From Stemphylium vesicarium (lineage: Eukaryota; Ascomycota; Dothideomycetes; Pleosporales; Pleosporaceae): a stretch of 64,000 bases of DNA. Of the stretch, positions 23,385 to 35,661 are shown piece by piece. The notes beneath the pieces were generated by a model. That model saw only the letters and a program-made list of their open reading frames with translations, made no database searches and was not told the DNA's origin. The stretch is taken from positions 62,001-126,000 of the forward strand of contig QXCR01000061.1 in NCBI GenBank assembly GCA_004380135.1. Direction: 5' to 3'. A program made the translations under genes and the position numbers. Every line of letters begins with the position of its first letter. Within the stretch, counting starts at the first letter, position 1.

Positions 23385-26300
23385 CTACCGGCGCCCCCTC
23401 TCCTCCTCCCCGCCCGGACCCGGCATCTGCCCCGTCCCCGTCCTCTTAACCCGTCTAAAGCACGCAAACTGGACCTTAGTCCCCTCTCTCAATCGCTTCA
23501 GCACTGTGCGCAGATTGCCCAGTTCCTCTTGCAGTCGCACTCTGGCCGCGTTGTCCGTTTTCTGGTCCAGGACCTGGTAGATATCCGTCTGGACCTGCGA
23601 TGCCGCATCCGTAGTATACGACGCGAGGGTTTGAGCCATAAATTCCACGTCGAGCGTGGCTTGCATGAGCTGTGGGAGGGAGACGGTGGAGAGGGTGTTT
23701 GACTGGAAGGTTTGGATTAGGGATGTTGTTGTGGATTCGAAGAGGGAGCGGAGGATGCGTGGGGTTAGGGGTGCGGAGGTTGTGCTTGATTCTGTGTGCA
23801 CGATTACGAGGTCGAGGAGGACGGTGAAGACGTAGGGGCTCGGGTCGCGGTCCGCGACGCTCTTTTGGGCGGCGGTGGGGGCGGGCGCCCAGGTCGGGGA
23901 GAAGATGCCGGATTCGATTGTGGTATGGATCTTTGTGGCGTGCGGTTTGGTGTAGGAGCGGAAGAGTTGCGCGTCGAGTTGGGAGAGCACGTCGCGGATG
24001 CGGTTTGTTTCGTCGGTGAGTTGTACGCTGAATAGGGTTTCGAAAAGGTTGAGGAGGGTTGGTGTGATCTCGGTTTGGAAGGCGGACATGTTGGCGAGGG
24101 TTAGGAGGAGACGAATTGACTGTGGGTTTGTCAGATGGGCGAGCGTCTGGGATTATTAAAAGTGCTTACCTTCTTGTTTGCATCGACTCTACCCCACTCA
24201 TCACCGTAATGATCTTCCTGTTCATCGATAGTAAGATCATCACCTCTGATCTCGAACTCTTTGCCAAGGGCCTCCCTGCCCCTCTCAGCACATTCGACCA
24301 TGCCGCTGAGCGTTCGGTACAAGCTAGTAACGAACTGGCTTCTGACCATCTGTAGCAGCTTATTGCTTGGTGGTACAACCACGTCGATTTTGGTCTTGCT
24401 GGATGCCTCAACATAAAGGGTCTTCTGAAGATTATTGAGCAAGAAGGTCTGCACTGCCAGGAAGCGTTGTGGTAGATTCGTAGTATCCTTGCGATCAACG
24501 TTTCGGGTCCAGTCTTCGAGCACCTTGAGCTTCTCTGCATCCGTGTTCCAGGCTGCGCATACAGCCTGCACGGAACGCTCTCGGACGCCACCGAGCAACA
24601 TCCGCAGAGATTCATCGATGCGGCCGCTGCCGCCAGACTCTGGGACTTGCAGTGACGCAAGTTCATTAGCTGCTGTTCCGATCAGAACGAGTGTCTTGGA
24701 CAGATAGTGTGATCCGGACAGTGCATTCGAGTGAGGCGGCCAGAAAGCATACTTCTCCCATGTCTCACCTCGACTTGGTGACGGCGGCGGTACTTTGTTG
24801 GGATCGAATCGTGATCTCGATGCCGACATGGGGCTCAACGCAGCGCTCAGTGGTGTTCCCGGTGTTGTCGGTGTGGGACTCATGGGTAAGGGCGAGAAGA
24901 GTAACGAGACGTCCTCGATAGGAGGGTCTGAGAAGAAGGAGAACAGGTGATCTCGAAGAATGCTGATGAGCTCCGCAGTGCCCCTCTCTAGTTCGATCTT
25001 GTTTTCGGTAGAGAGTCGGTGGTGGACAGTGGACTGTCCATGATGACCGTTGGGTAAATTCCGCTGCGAGCGACCCGAAAGGAACGACTGGGCGATCTCC
25101 CAGTACTCAACAAGCTCAGCCAGTAAGCCACCTTTGTTGGAAAGGAGAGTGTTCATCAGAGCATACACATGTTCCCAGAACTCGATCACCTTAGGAGTGT
25201 CCAGCTTTGAGGGTTCAGCGCTCATGTTACCACTGGTAGGGACTGACCGTAGATGCTTCTGCAGCAACCGTAAGCTCGGCTTCTCTCCATTGGCCAGATG
25301 ACGGCGAAGAATTTCTATTTCGACCACCGAACGCTGACAGGTGGAGTTGATGTGGAACTTGAGATGCTCGTAGCGAGAGAGCAGCCATGCCCAGATCGGG
25401 TTTTCCTCCACACCCAACTCAAGCAAGATATGGATGATGCTGAGGTACTCGTCGGATTTTGTCTCCTCGCTCCCGGTTTGGAGGTGCGTGAAGTGCGTCG
25501 CAGTGAGGCGTTTCCATGCGTCTCGCTTGAAGTGTTCGATCTGTCGCTCAACATCCGACCACATCCTCGCTGTCACAATGACCTGGTGTATCTCGGCGTC
25601 GGTGAGTGGTGTCTTGCTGGAAGTTGCCTGTTCGACTATGTACCGGGCTTCTTCTGCATACTTTCGCGCGCGCTTGTACTCCTCGGCGATGGTCTCGTGA
25701 TCTCTATGCCGTATCGCGTCCTGTATAGCTGTGCCGACCTCGAACAGCCCACGATGGTGTTCTACAGACTCCATGATGGACTTGAGCGTCTCTTCCCTTT
25801 CGCGGCCGTTCAGCGCAGGACCCCACACCTCTTCTGCTTTGACAGCGACTTCGGTCAGCGGTACCTTGATGCCATGCACACCGTATTCACTCTCCTTGAC
25901 CAGCGCATTCTTCTTCTTTTCCATGGGCACGGCGTCAATCATGCCTGAGGACAAATTTGCGCTGGACTTGCGGCCGGAGAAGCTGGAACGGCTCCTCGCT
26001 CTGTTCTGTTGCGGATCAAGCAATTCCTGGTGGTCTTTTCCTTGATCCCGCATCTCATTGTATACACGGTCGATGGTGGCCTTTGCGCCTACGAAGCGAT
26101 CGAAGTTGGACTCGACGAGGACCTTGAGAGAGGCCGATTTCTTCTCAATTGAGCGAGAGAGGAAGTCGAGACCGGACAGTAGTGAGTCTGTAGAAGCTTC
26201 ATTGTGGACTTGAGAGAGGAACAGGGACGGAGAGAAGGTGGTGGAGCTCAAGAGGAAGCGGTTGCCTGTGGCCTATTAGACAGGCCTCTTGTGTATTGCT

Positions 26301-26657
26301 ATATCGCTCAAACATACGCAGCTTAATATCGTCTTCGACTTGTACATTCTTCGCCCGCAGCACCTGCACTACACTCGGGTACATGCCCAACGGGTCCTGT
26401 TCGTCCTTCTGCACCAGCGTCTCCACGCCATCTTTGGACCTTTCTGCACCCGGGATCTGCCGAGAGAATCTGGAGCTCGGTTCTAGTATTGAGTATCGCG
26501 ACTGCGACCTGCGGATCGGTTTCTGGGTGGCTTTCGGGGTTGGATCGTCGAACACATCATCCTCATCGGCCGCATCCTTCTCCTCTGGCCATGCTGCGGG
26601 GTACAGCGTAGTGAGGTTGTACTTGTTTAGAATCTCCGTCTCTATCGACGAGCTCAT
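23385..26657 (-). CDS. SEC5: Exocyst complex component Sec5
   Basis: Exons are 26657-26318, 26265-24170 and 24119-23385 (1056 residues), with introns of 52 and 50 nt. Sec5 is a subunit of the exocyst, the octameric tether that docks secretory vesicles at the plasma membrane. The family-like region begins at the first splice junction, where NRFLLSSTTFSPSLFLSQVH follows, continues with LLSGLDFLSRSIEKKSASLK and the coil NFDRFVGAKATIDRVYNEM, and ends in long helical CATCHR-like repeats. Length and the position of the conserved N-terminal block suit fungal Sec5. The gene is convergent with the carrier gene, about 430 bp apart, and its C-terminus is Gly/Glu/Arg-rich. Confidence 0.88.
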
Positions 26658-27238
26658 TGTCGCTATAGCGAGGGTGGAATGGTCGTGAAGTCTAGAAATG
26701 AGCTTGTAGAGCGTTTTGGGTTGCGTGTCGCAAGTGGCAGCTTGCTGAGACGCGGTTGCGACCGCCAATCAGACACGCGTTGTGCTTGGCAGAGAGTCCA
26801 TACATCGGAGCCCGACTTCCTCCCCGCAACACCATGCTAGATCGACCTTATCAAGTCATCACTTCTACTACTTGCATGTTCGCAAAATCCGATGTATTCT
26901 TCAGGCTATTGCCTGTGGCTACATCTTGCACGTCAGTGCTTGATTCATGCTCTCCTGCCTTGCGTTACAGGTGAGAGCGCTGAGTATTGTACGGGAGCAA
27001 CTTCTTATATGGCCCTCATATACAACTCTTCAAATACTCGTCCAGACTCACTCGCTACTGAAAACATGCCCAAATTTACTCTGCTCGTGCCTTGTGTCAC
27101 GGGACTCTCTGCTTGTCACTACACCCCAACACCATCTTTTTCCTCTCTTCCTCTAGAGAACTCTACCCCGCTAATACTAAGAGTCTCATATTCGTTATAT
27201 CTTATTGTGCTTTGATACCATTTTCTTTGACAGTCACG
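26658..27238. other. Intergenic region upstream of SEC5
   Basis: It contains the divergent promoters of SEC5 and of the following unrecognised gene. No supported gene was seen. Confidence 0.5.
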
Positions 27239-28509
27239 ATGTCTGAGCCCAATGCTCCGCATGATGCTGCTCCTCTGCCCGTGTCTGGAGCAGCAGCTCC
27301 GGTGCAGCCACCTGGGCGCAGTACAGCTAGCGGCCTCCAGAGTAACGGTGCAAGAAGGCTGTCAAATCATAAGCGACGGGTTGTGGTCACCAAGACGACA
27401 AAATCCGGTCTCATAGACCCAATTAAGATGGAAGAGATTGTTACATGTCTTACGTTCCCAAGCTTGGATTTTCCAGATCATTCTCCAGGTTCAACGATCG
27501 TCTCCGTCTCCACGGGAAAGACAACCTCCTTCCCCAGGTTGTTTAGCGTACTTCGTACGAGAACTCCGCGACGATGACACCATTTGTGACCCCAGACTGT
27601 CTTGTCAAGCACCGAGACGTGCCGCATCTCAAGCTAGATAAAGGAAATGCCTTTCAGAATTTCGGCGAGTTTATCCTGCCACGCGACCTCGTCACACAGC
27701 GCATAGAGCGACAGTTCAAGACGCAACAGAAGGTAGAACCTTCTCCTTATGTGTCGCATTATGCAGTGTCGGGTAAGTTATTTTAAATGTCCCACGATTC
27801 TCTAAGCTAATCATGGGCAGAGCTTGCCAAGGCTCACGCTGCAAAGCAGTATAATCAGAGTTGACTAGTGGGCCATCGTGTTCTCATCACCCAGATCGAC
27901 ATCTCCGATCTAGTCCCAGCAACTGTGCGCGCAACAATGCAGTCCATCGAAACAACCATGATTGGGAAAGACTTGACGACGGCCCATGTCAAAGACAAAA
28001 TCCGGCCTGTCAAGATCCCAGTTTGGATACGCAGCCATGCTAGACCGGCTGACGGCCGCTCCGTCACAGCCCAGCAATTCGAGGACTCTGGTGCAGATAT
28101 GTGGATTTCAGTCAAAGAGCTGCGCCTTGGCGACCTCCGAGTCGTTTCATCACATAGACATGACGAAGAATGGCTGTTTTGCGGCCCCGTTTCAATGGAG
28201 TTTGTCGGCGACGTCTGGCCGTTTGATGGCAAGGTCCTATATGAAGAGATGGATTATGAAGTGGTGCAGAGCCGCAAGAGCATCTTAAAGTATATCTTCA
28301 ACTGGAAGAAGCGCATGTGGCTCCACGACCCGAACATGAGCGATCCCTCCGAGTACCGTAAAGAGTCTGCTAGCAAGAAGCGCAAGCGAGAGGATGAAGA
28401 AACCGTTCAGCAGATTTTGGAAGTCATGCTCGGCTACCCCATGCGGACATTGAGCCGCAAATCTGTTCACCGTCATGCTCCGCGTCAGTCTACACCCCTA
28501 GACAACTAA
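27239..28509 (+). CDS. Unrecognised multi-exon gene, possibly decaying
   Basis: No exact family is recognised. An ATG at 27239 opens a frame to 27577 that overlaps (ATGA) a second ATG frame at 27574. That second frame runs to a clear GTAAGT donor at 27773. Two acceptors are available: GGGCAG at 27820 adds 14 residues but then meets an in-frame TGA at about 27862, whereas CTAG at 27868 skips that stop and continues to 28509. Using the second, 27574-27772 plus 27869-28509 gives 279 residues. The C-terminus has a nuclear-localisation-like KKRKREDEE. The layout SPYVSHYAV, then VLITQIDISDL, loosely recalls fungal DUF7587-type proteins, but that is weak. How 27239-27573 connects is unresolved; a TAG at 27550-27552 lies in the frame extending the second ATG upstream. 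Confidence 0.45.
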
Positions 28510-29779
28510 GGACTGTGCCACAGCTTCACTGTCCTACGTACGCTTCGAAGCTCTGAAAGGCCCAACTGATGGAGACTCCCGGACGTCAGGTGCCATATAT
28601 ACGCTGACTTAACACCTTCCAGGAGATATTGCGACATTGCCCTGCTCTCTAGGACATTCTTGGCTTTTATTTCCCCCTTTGGTTCCTTGAACTTCATGTC
28701 TTCCATGAATCCATTGACCTTCATGCCCTTCTTAATTTCCTGCCGTTTCTGTATTTCTTACCATCCGAAAAGTCATTCCACTTCGCAACATCCATTCTTC
28801 TCGTCACCCATCAGCACTATCTTGTTTCCAAGCGCATCAGCCCCGACGGCTTCCATGCTCCCAAGAATCCTTGTGCACGAAGCATACATCATCCAAAGTA
28901 CGCTTCCCCATGCAGCCCTAAATCTAGGGCGGTAGTTGTCAGGCTCGACCCTGGCGACCTCACCATAAACATGCGATGAATCTCAGCGTTCAAGATACTC
29001 ATCAATAGGAAGAAAGCAAAAAAAAAAAGAATACGATGTCACTCTACATGTATACCTATGAATCTCTTTGTTCACCACAGCAACACTCATCAAACAGAAT
29101 TTTTGGAGACTACGCATGTACCTTTCCCACACTCTTCTCCTTCGTTCCTCCTTTTTGTGCGGGGATGCATGATTTTTGCGGATGCGGTATTTGTGGTGTG
29201 CAGAGGCGGCGTTTGGAGCGCTGGTCTTTATGCGCGTGGCGAACACTTTGGATCCCGTTGCACAGTTGGACGAGTTGGCTCTGAACCGATGCTTGCTTGA
29301 TTGTATGGTGAAGTCACCAGGTAGCGGCTTGCTGGGTACCGTAAAGACAGATGTGCGGGCATTCTATTCGGTTCAGGGAGCGCCATACCGTAAAGACTGA
29401 AGACACACGCCGGGCTATCGTTGGAATAGATACGCCAGCTCCAGCGCTGAAACATGCGCGATTCCAAAGTATAAAAACGGGCGGCCCAATAGTTGCGGGG
29501 TGATGAGGTTGGTGTCGTGCAGGATTAGCGCGTGGATAGCGCGACCCCGCCGTTGCGGCCGGAGTCCCGTGGGCCCTGCATATGTGCGGCTGTGCAAGTG
29601 GCGAACCAGCCTGACGACTGACTGATTACTGTGCCCCTAAGCTTCGAGCTCCTCTACATTCTTCCACGCTTCTCACGAAGCTACGAACAATCCTTTTCTC
29701 TTCCTCTATCCTTTCGTCCTCCACATCTTTCGCGGTATTTTCGCAACGCAGCATACAACTGCCCAGAAAGACGGCAAAG
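28510..29779. other. Gene-free interval of about 1.3 kb
   Basis: Only short random frames occur here. A poly-A run (AAAAAAAAAA) is at about 29020. It should include the promoter of the next plus-strand gene. Confidence 0.45.
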
Positions 29780-31121
29780 ATGCCTGCGCCACTGGCCAAA
29801 GGTGAGTACGAACTGAGCTCTCCACTTATGCACGTCTACTACTGTCGTGTTCCGCAACCCGGCGGTTCACGATGCCACCCTCCCTGCCCCATTTCCCAAT
29901 TTCCTCAAGTCTTCTGCCAACCTGCTCGCAGGCACCGGCCCGCGCTCTGCGTCTCCGCGTCGCAGAGCCACCACCACTACTACCCCACCGCACCGTCCTA
30001 ACCACCCCTTGACCTCAGGCCTCATAATCGCCGCATCCGTCATCGTTGCCGCCGGAATCGCCATCTACGAGTCGCCTCAAGTACGACAATGGGCGGATCA
30101 AACACGCCGCAAAATCGCGGTCGCGCTGCATAATCTCGGTGACGACATCCAGCCGCGGCGGCCGAGCGAGTCTTCGGATGACTTCGAAGCGAGGAAGCGC
30201 AGGAGAGAGGAGATCGTGCGTCGGAATAGGAACGAGCTGATTCGTCGAGCAAGAGAAGAGGGTATAGCTGTTGATCTGGATGAGCTGGCTAGAATCGGGG
30301 CTGAGACTGCTGAGGTGGCGGCGAAGCGATCGCGTGCTGATCGGTCCAAGAGCTTCGATGACATGGTCGGTAGCGACGGCACGCTCAAGGCAAAGGCAAA
30401 CGCGACGGGTACCGATGCTTTGAATGGCGACGTCAGGAAACGCGGTGTAGCTGGATTTGCCGCCGGCTCTGCTGCCGCTGCGGTTCTCGCCAACCCCTTC
30501 GATGACGACGCTACTCTCCTGGACAACGACCATGATGTTCCCTCCTCACCTAAGACCGTCACTGCCAAGGAAATTGATACCCGCGAAAGCTCAGCCACTG
30601 TCGAAGCGCATTCTCCCTCCTCACCCGTCACAGCCACCCTCGTCGATCTCACCCCTGACCCCGAGACTTCCCTCCCAGAGACCCCATGTACCCCCCTACA
30701 GCCCCACGTCGACGACGCAGACCAAGCCGCCCAATCCTTCTACTCCTTCACATCTTCAGACTCCCAGGTCATCGCGCCCCACCCCGACGCCACGCCTTCT
30801 TCCCACACCTTCTCCGACAACGACTCCGACGCCGCTGAACACCTCTCCGCTGGCACCCTGACCCCCCGCTCCGAACGCTCCATGAGCATGGCTGTCTTGA
30901 GCATGCAAAACGACACCGATCACGATGCGCGCTCGGAAATCTTCTCAGAAGCCGGCTTCACGGATGCCTTTTCCGAGGGCGGGTTCAGCGAGTTTGAAGA
31001 TGAGAGCAGAGCTGGTGTCATGACGCCGAGCTCTTGGTCGCATGTCGGTAGCGATGATGGCAGTGAGTGGGAGGGTGCTGCTGTTGGTGGCAATGGCCAT
31101 GTTAGTCAGATGCAGCAGTAG
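29780..31121 (+). CDS. Membrane-anchored acidic protein, unknown function
   Basis: The ATG at 29780 begins a 22-nt first exon ending at a GTGAGT donor. Joining it to the acceptor CGCAG at 29931 keeps the frame and gives 403 residues. No acceptor closer in would leave a realistic intron, so the first exon is provisional. The protein has one membrane segment near the N-terminus (GLIIAASVIVAAGIAIYE), then a charged, Arg-rich predicted coiled coil (EARKRRREEIVRRNRNEL), and a long acidic Ser/Asp-rich tail. I do not recognise the family. The topology suggests an organelle-anchored adaptor with a disordered cytosolic tail, which is inference. Confidence 0.65.
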
Positions 31122-31444
31122 GGGATGTGTTTCATTTCTACGTTTCTCACTTGGGCTGTAAAATGTTTTATTCTAGGGTATGGAAAGGGCGTTTTTGAGG
31201 GATTGGGGGAATGGGAATGAGAATACCTATGGCGTTTTTTTGGTTCTTTCTACGTATATCTCATCTTCGGTTTGGGGAGATGGTAAATTATATCTCTACT
31301 GCTTATCACAGTTCTTTCCGTATGTGCGGTCAAGTGACCGTATCGTGCAGTGACGCTTTCTAAAGGGTATGTATCTACAACTGTCCCAAGTGCCAAGTCT
31401 AAATCTATTCTACATACCTCAACCCCTCAAACCCTCCCAAACAA
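31122..31444. other. Convergent 3' flanks
   Basis: This is the 3' intergenic space between the plus-strand acidic membrane protein and the minus-strand MFS gene. It is T-rich, as expected of 3' UTRs; no gene was seen. Confidence 0.5.
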
Positions 31445-33265
31445 TCACGCGTCCCGGTGTCCCTCAAGCTCCACCAACACGCGCATCTTCCTCTGATGCT
31501 CCCCATAAATACCCCAGAAGCAAGCAAAAACCCCCAAGACGCTCGAAGTAAGCGTGACATAGTATGCCGTCCGGTAGCACTCGAGTCCCAGCTCGCATGC
31601 GCGCTGACCATCCGGCTCGACCACTGAATTCGAATCATACACGGCGCCGTAGAACAAGTTGAAGACGTTGCCGCTGACGACCGGCGCAATGGTCATGAAG
31701 CCCCAGTTTACGGCGAAGCCATTCGGACCAAAGGCGTCAACGACCAAGGCAGGGAACACGCCGAATAAGACGCCATATGCGAGGCCGGCGAGACCAGACA
31801 CGGCCCAGAGGAAGTGGGGGTCTTTGATGCGGATGGCGGCGACTTGGGCGAGGGCAAAGATGGTTGCGGAGATTGCGGCGCACCAGAAGCGCGAGTGGTG
31901 CAGGCGCTTTACGATGACGTCGGAACCGATGCCGGAAGATAGGCGTCCGAGGAAGGAGCAGATGGAGATGACGGAGACGTGCCATAGCTGGCGGTGAGCG
32001 ATAAAGTCGTTGCTGACTCTATCGTCCCAGTGTTTCCAGAGTGCTTGGACATCGTGGCCAACGTTGCTAGAAAAGTTAGTGATGTGATATGCATAGTAAT
32101 GGGGGTACGTACTTGATAGTCATTAGGCCAACGCCCGACAAAAGACCCATGAGAACCCAGAGTTGCCAGAATTCCGGTTTGTACAGCAGAGCTATTCCGG
32201 TGATATCTATACAGGAGTGAGCCGACTTCTTGCTTGCGGCGTCGTCGTTGTCTTCGATGATGTCACCAGGACTCGAAGATAAAAGGGATGATGTTTCGGT
32301 TGAGGGGCCGTCCTGTTCTTCTTCGGTTGCTAGAAGTGGTTGGCAGGTGACAGGGGTAGATGCGGACGGAGGAGAAAAGGGGGGTTACTTACTGACTTCC
32401 TGCTGGGGAAGAGCAGAGGACTTGTACTTGCTGCTGCTGGACTTTGTTGGTTGGAGCACGTTCGAGTTGCGTCGTGTGCGCTCGCTGGTGGGCAGTACAG
32501 CATAGCCGGTACCAGCCTTGTGGTCGACGACGATGAGGAAAGGAATTGAAACTAGCACGAGAAGCGAAGTTGCAAGGGAAAGCATCATGAGCAGTCCGGA
32601 GGTGTTGCCTGGGAATGCGATTCCAGCGATTAGTGTGTAGAAGAATGCGCTCAGTCCAAAGGCAGCCAGCGGACATGCCGTCGCGGATCCACGGTGTGTC
32701 GGCCAGTTGAGTGTCGCTGTCTTCAGAGCAGCCTGGAAAGCAGCGCAGCTGCCTACACCGCTCAGGAAGGAACAAAAGGATATCAGGGCTACGCTCATGT
32801 AGCCGGGACCCCCATCATATGCTGGCAAGGATTAGACGCGGTCCAGCAACCAAACACCAGGAGTCATACCGAGCTTGATGGGATAGTAGCCGGCGAAGAG
32901 TGCAAACATGCCGATAATGGCGGCAAGCCTTGGACTCTTGCGATCTGTTATAATGCCCATGGGTATGCCCGACGCATACATGCCCAGATTGGCGGCGGTT
33001 CCCTAGCATTGTGAGAGGGGGTACGTATTCGATGTGGGATTGATGGTAGCATACGACGACATTGCTCTGGGTTGCAGATAGTTGAAGCTTATCGGCGAAT
33101 TGTGGTGCCCATGCTGAGTAGGCATACTGACGGCTGTTAGCATGTCGCTTCGTATCTATGACGGAGACGCACGTTGGTACCACATGCAAGAGCGATTGCC
33201 GTGGCAGCGACGACGGAGATGATGCGCGTCTTCTGATGTGTGGGAGGTTTCTCGTCGGCGACCAT
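31445..33265 (-). CDS. MFS transporter, Mch1/nodulin-like family
   Basis: Six exons are 33265-33173, 33126-33055, 33002-32870, 32821-32393, 32329-32113 and 32066-31445, giving 521 residues; every junction preserves frame. The protein has about twelve membrane segments split by an acidic, Ser-rich central loop (residues about 250-320, including SSSPGDIIEDNDDAA). Landmarks are NYAYSAWAPQF, GMYASGIPMGIITDRKSPR, SICSFLGRLSSGIGSDVIVKR and a C-terminal half with NWGFMTIAPVVSGNVFNLFYG. This is the nodulin-like branch of the major facilitator superfamily that includes yeast Mch1 (vacuolar, monocarboxylate transporter homologue). The substrate is unknown. It is divergent from the Serinc gene with about 420 bp between starts. 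Confidence 0.88.
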
Positions 33266-33685
33266 GGTGGCCAGTGTAAAGAAGGTGTTATTGCAATGCG
33301 CAGATCATGGAAAGCGGGAGATGTCGTGTTGCGCAATGCTGATAGTCGGCACTTGTTGAGCCGAGGGCAGATGCCGGGGGAAGTGATATGCAGAAGTAGA
33401 TAAGATGCACAAAAGGAAGGACGTGAAAGCAGTCTATAGCGCAAAGGTAATCAGCAAGTCATGCGCGCCCTCAGACACTACACCAATAGCCGTGAATGGC
33501 AACGGGAAAGTGAAGCATGGCTGTCGCAGCTGATGGTGGCCGTCGCGTCGGAGATAAGATGGCCTGGCTCGACTTGGCGGAAGTAGCCGCAGCTGGGCAG
33601 GGACGTCACCGGCCTCAACCTCGTGCCTCTGTCTCCAGATTCTCCACAACACCACATCTAGTACGCGACTCAAGGGACCACAACC
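33266..33685. promoter_or_regulatory. Bidirectional promoter region between MFS and Serinc genes
   Basis: The two start codons face away from each other across 420 bp, so both promoters must lie here. I could not identify specific binding sites or a clear TATA box. Confidence 0.5.
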
Positions 33686-35289
33686 ATGGGCGCATTATTA
33701 TCTGTTCCGTTTCTGGCGATGCCCGCCATGGGCACGGTATGTTGAAATGTGTGTTCTTGATTGCGCCCTGCTAACCCGCCCAGGTTTGGAGCGTCGCCGC
33801 CTCCTGCTGTGGCGCTGCGACATGTAGCGCCGTCATGGGCTCTTGCGGAGGGAAGTGCGGTAACAGGTAGGCATAGTCGTGTGTCGCGTTGAGAGTATAC
33901 TGATAGTCGGTAGCATCGCCACCCGTATCGCATACGCGCTCATCCTCCTCATCAACTCCATCGTCTCATGGATCATGCTCACCGACTGGGCCATGAAGAA
34001 GCTGGCCCACCTCACCCTCGATTACGTCGACATCAAGTGCCACGGCGAGCAATGCTATGGATACGTCGCGGTGCAGCGCATCAACTTTGCCCTCGGTTTT
34101 TTCCACGTCCTCATGGCATTGATGCTCATCGGAGTACGGACATCCAAGGACCCGCGCGCTACTATCCAAAACGGCTTCTGGTTGCCTAAGATTCTCGGCT
34201 GGGTGGGCATGATTGTCTTGACCTTTTTCATCCCGAACTCGTTCTTCATCGTATGGGGAAACTACTTCGCTATGGTGGGCGCATGCCTGTTCCTCCTCAT
34301 CGGTCTTATTTTGCTTGTCGATCTGGCGCACAACTGGGCCGAGTACTGCCAGGAAAAGATTGAGACGACCGAGTCGCGCGTCTGGACTGGAATGCTCGTC
34401 GGCAGTGCCATGTTCATGTATCTTGCTTCGTTCGCCATGACTATTGTCATGTACATCTACTTTGCCAAGAGCGGATGCGGTATGAACCAGGCAGCCATCA
34501 CGGTATGTTTATCTTTGGAGACGTCTAAGCCGTATCTAACATGTACAGATCAACCTCATCCTGCTTCTGATATCATCAGTCGCTTCTATTCACCCCGCAG
34601 TACAAGATGTAAACCCGCGCGCCGGTCTCGCGCAATCCGCCATTGTAGCCATCTACTGCACCTACCTGACCATGTCGGCTGTGGGCATGGAGCCCGACGA
34701 CCACCAATGCAACCCTCTGATCCGCGCCCGTGGTACTCGCAAGGCGACCATTATCATCGGCGCAATCGTCACTTTCATCACCGTCGCATACACCACCACC
34801 CGTGCAGCAACATATGGCCTCGCTCTCGGTGCCCAAGGAAACCCTCACGGAAACGGTTACACTCAAGTTGGCACCGAGGACTACGAACACGGCCTCGTTA
34901 CCCAGCAGCCCGAGTCCCGTCGTGACATGCGCCAGGCTGCTCTCCGGGCCGCCGTAGAATCAGGTTCCCTGCCCGCCTCCGCCCTCGACGACTCGGACAG
35001 TGACGACGAGGACGACGAGCCTTCGAAGAAGAACCCACGCGACGACGAGCGCAACGCGACACAGTACAACTACACGCTCTTCCACATCATCTTCTTCCTC
35101 AGCACATGCTGGGTTGCTACCCTCCTTACGACAAACTTTGACGAAAAGGACGTTTCAGGTAGCTTCGTGCCCGTCGGTCGCACGTACTGGGCTAGTTGGG
35201 CCAAGATCATCAGCGCCTGGGTGTGCTACGGTATCTACACCTGGACACTGGTTGCGCCGCTCGTGTTGCCCGATCGGTTTGACTACTAG
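33686..35289 (+). CDS. TMS1: Serinc/TMS1-family membrane protein
   Basis: Exons are 33686-33736, 33784-33866, 33914-34502 and 34549-35289, giving 487 residues. The Serinc family consists of polytopic proteins with about ten membrane segments, implicated in lipid (serine-derived) handling; yeast has Tms1. Family landmarks are the Cys-rich N-terminus (CCGAATCSAVMGSCGGKCGN), DWAMKKLAHL, IPNSFFIVWGNYFAMVGACL, YCTYLTMSAVGMEP and the C-terminal FHIIFFLSTCWVATLLTTN. An acidic loop (DDSDSDDEDDEPSKKNP) precedes the last two membrane segments. The first two exons are short and the joined length is divisible by three, supporting the gene model. Confidence 0.93.
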
Positions 35290-35661
35290 TCGCGCAGCAT
35301 AACCGAAGCGCAGGTGTAAATTTCTCATATCCTAGACAGGATGCGTGAGAGTGGTAGATTGTGAGGTTCACATGTCACGCCGTGTATTGCATGTACGTGT
35401 ATTATTAGAAGGCGAGCAAGTATGACGGGCTGGTTGACCCGGTCTACGAGCTGCGTCCAATGTTGATATCAGTACCATTGTTATATGTTCTTCTTTTCCT
35501 TGTTGCTTGTTTCGTCATCTCTGCTTCTCTGGTGTCGGAAGCTTGTCGGCAAACCAATAGATAGGCGAGTCGAGATGCCGAGGCTGAACTCGTATCGATA
35601 AGCCCGAGCTTCAGCACCTCGGACAAGGCTGTCGTCACCCTTCCCTCCAGTCAACCACACA
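35290..35661. other. Intergenic region upstream of the ketopantoate reductase-like gene
   Basis: This is the 3' flank of the Serinc gene and the promoter of the reductase gene. No coding sequence was seen. Confidence 0.5.
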
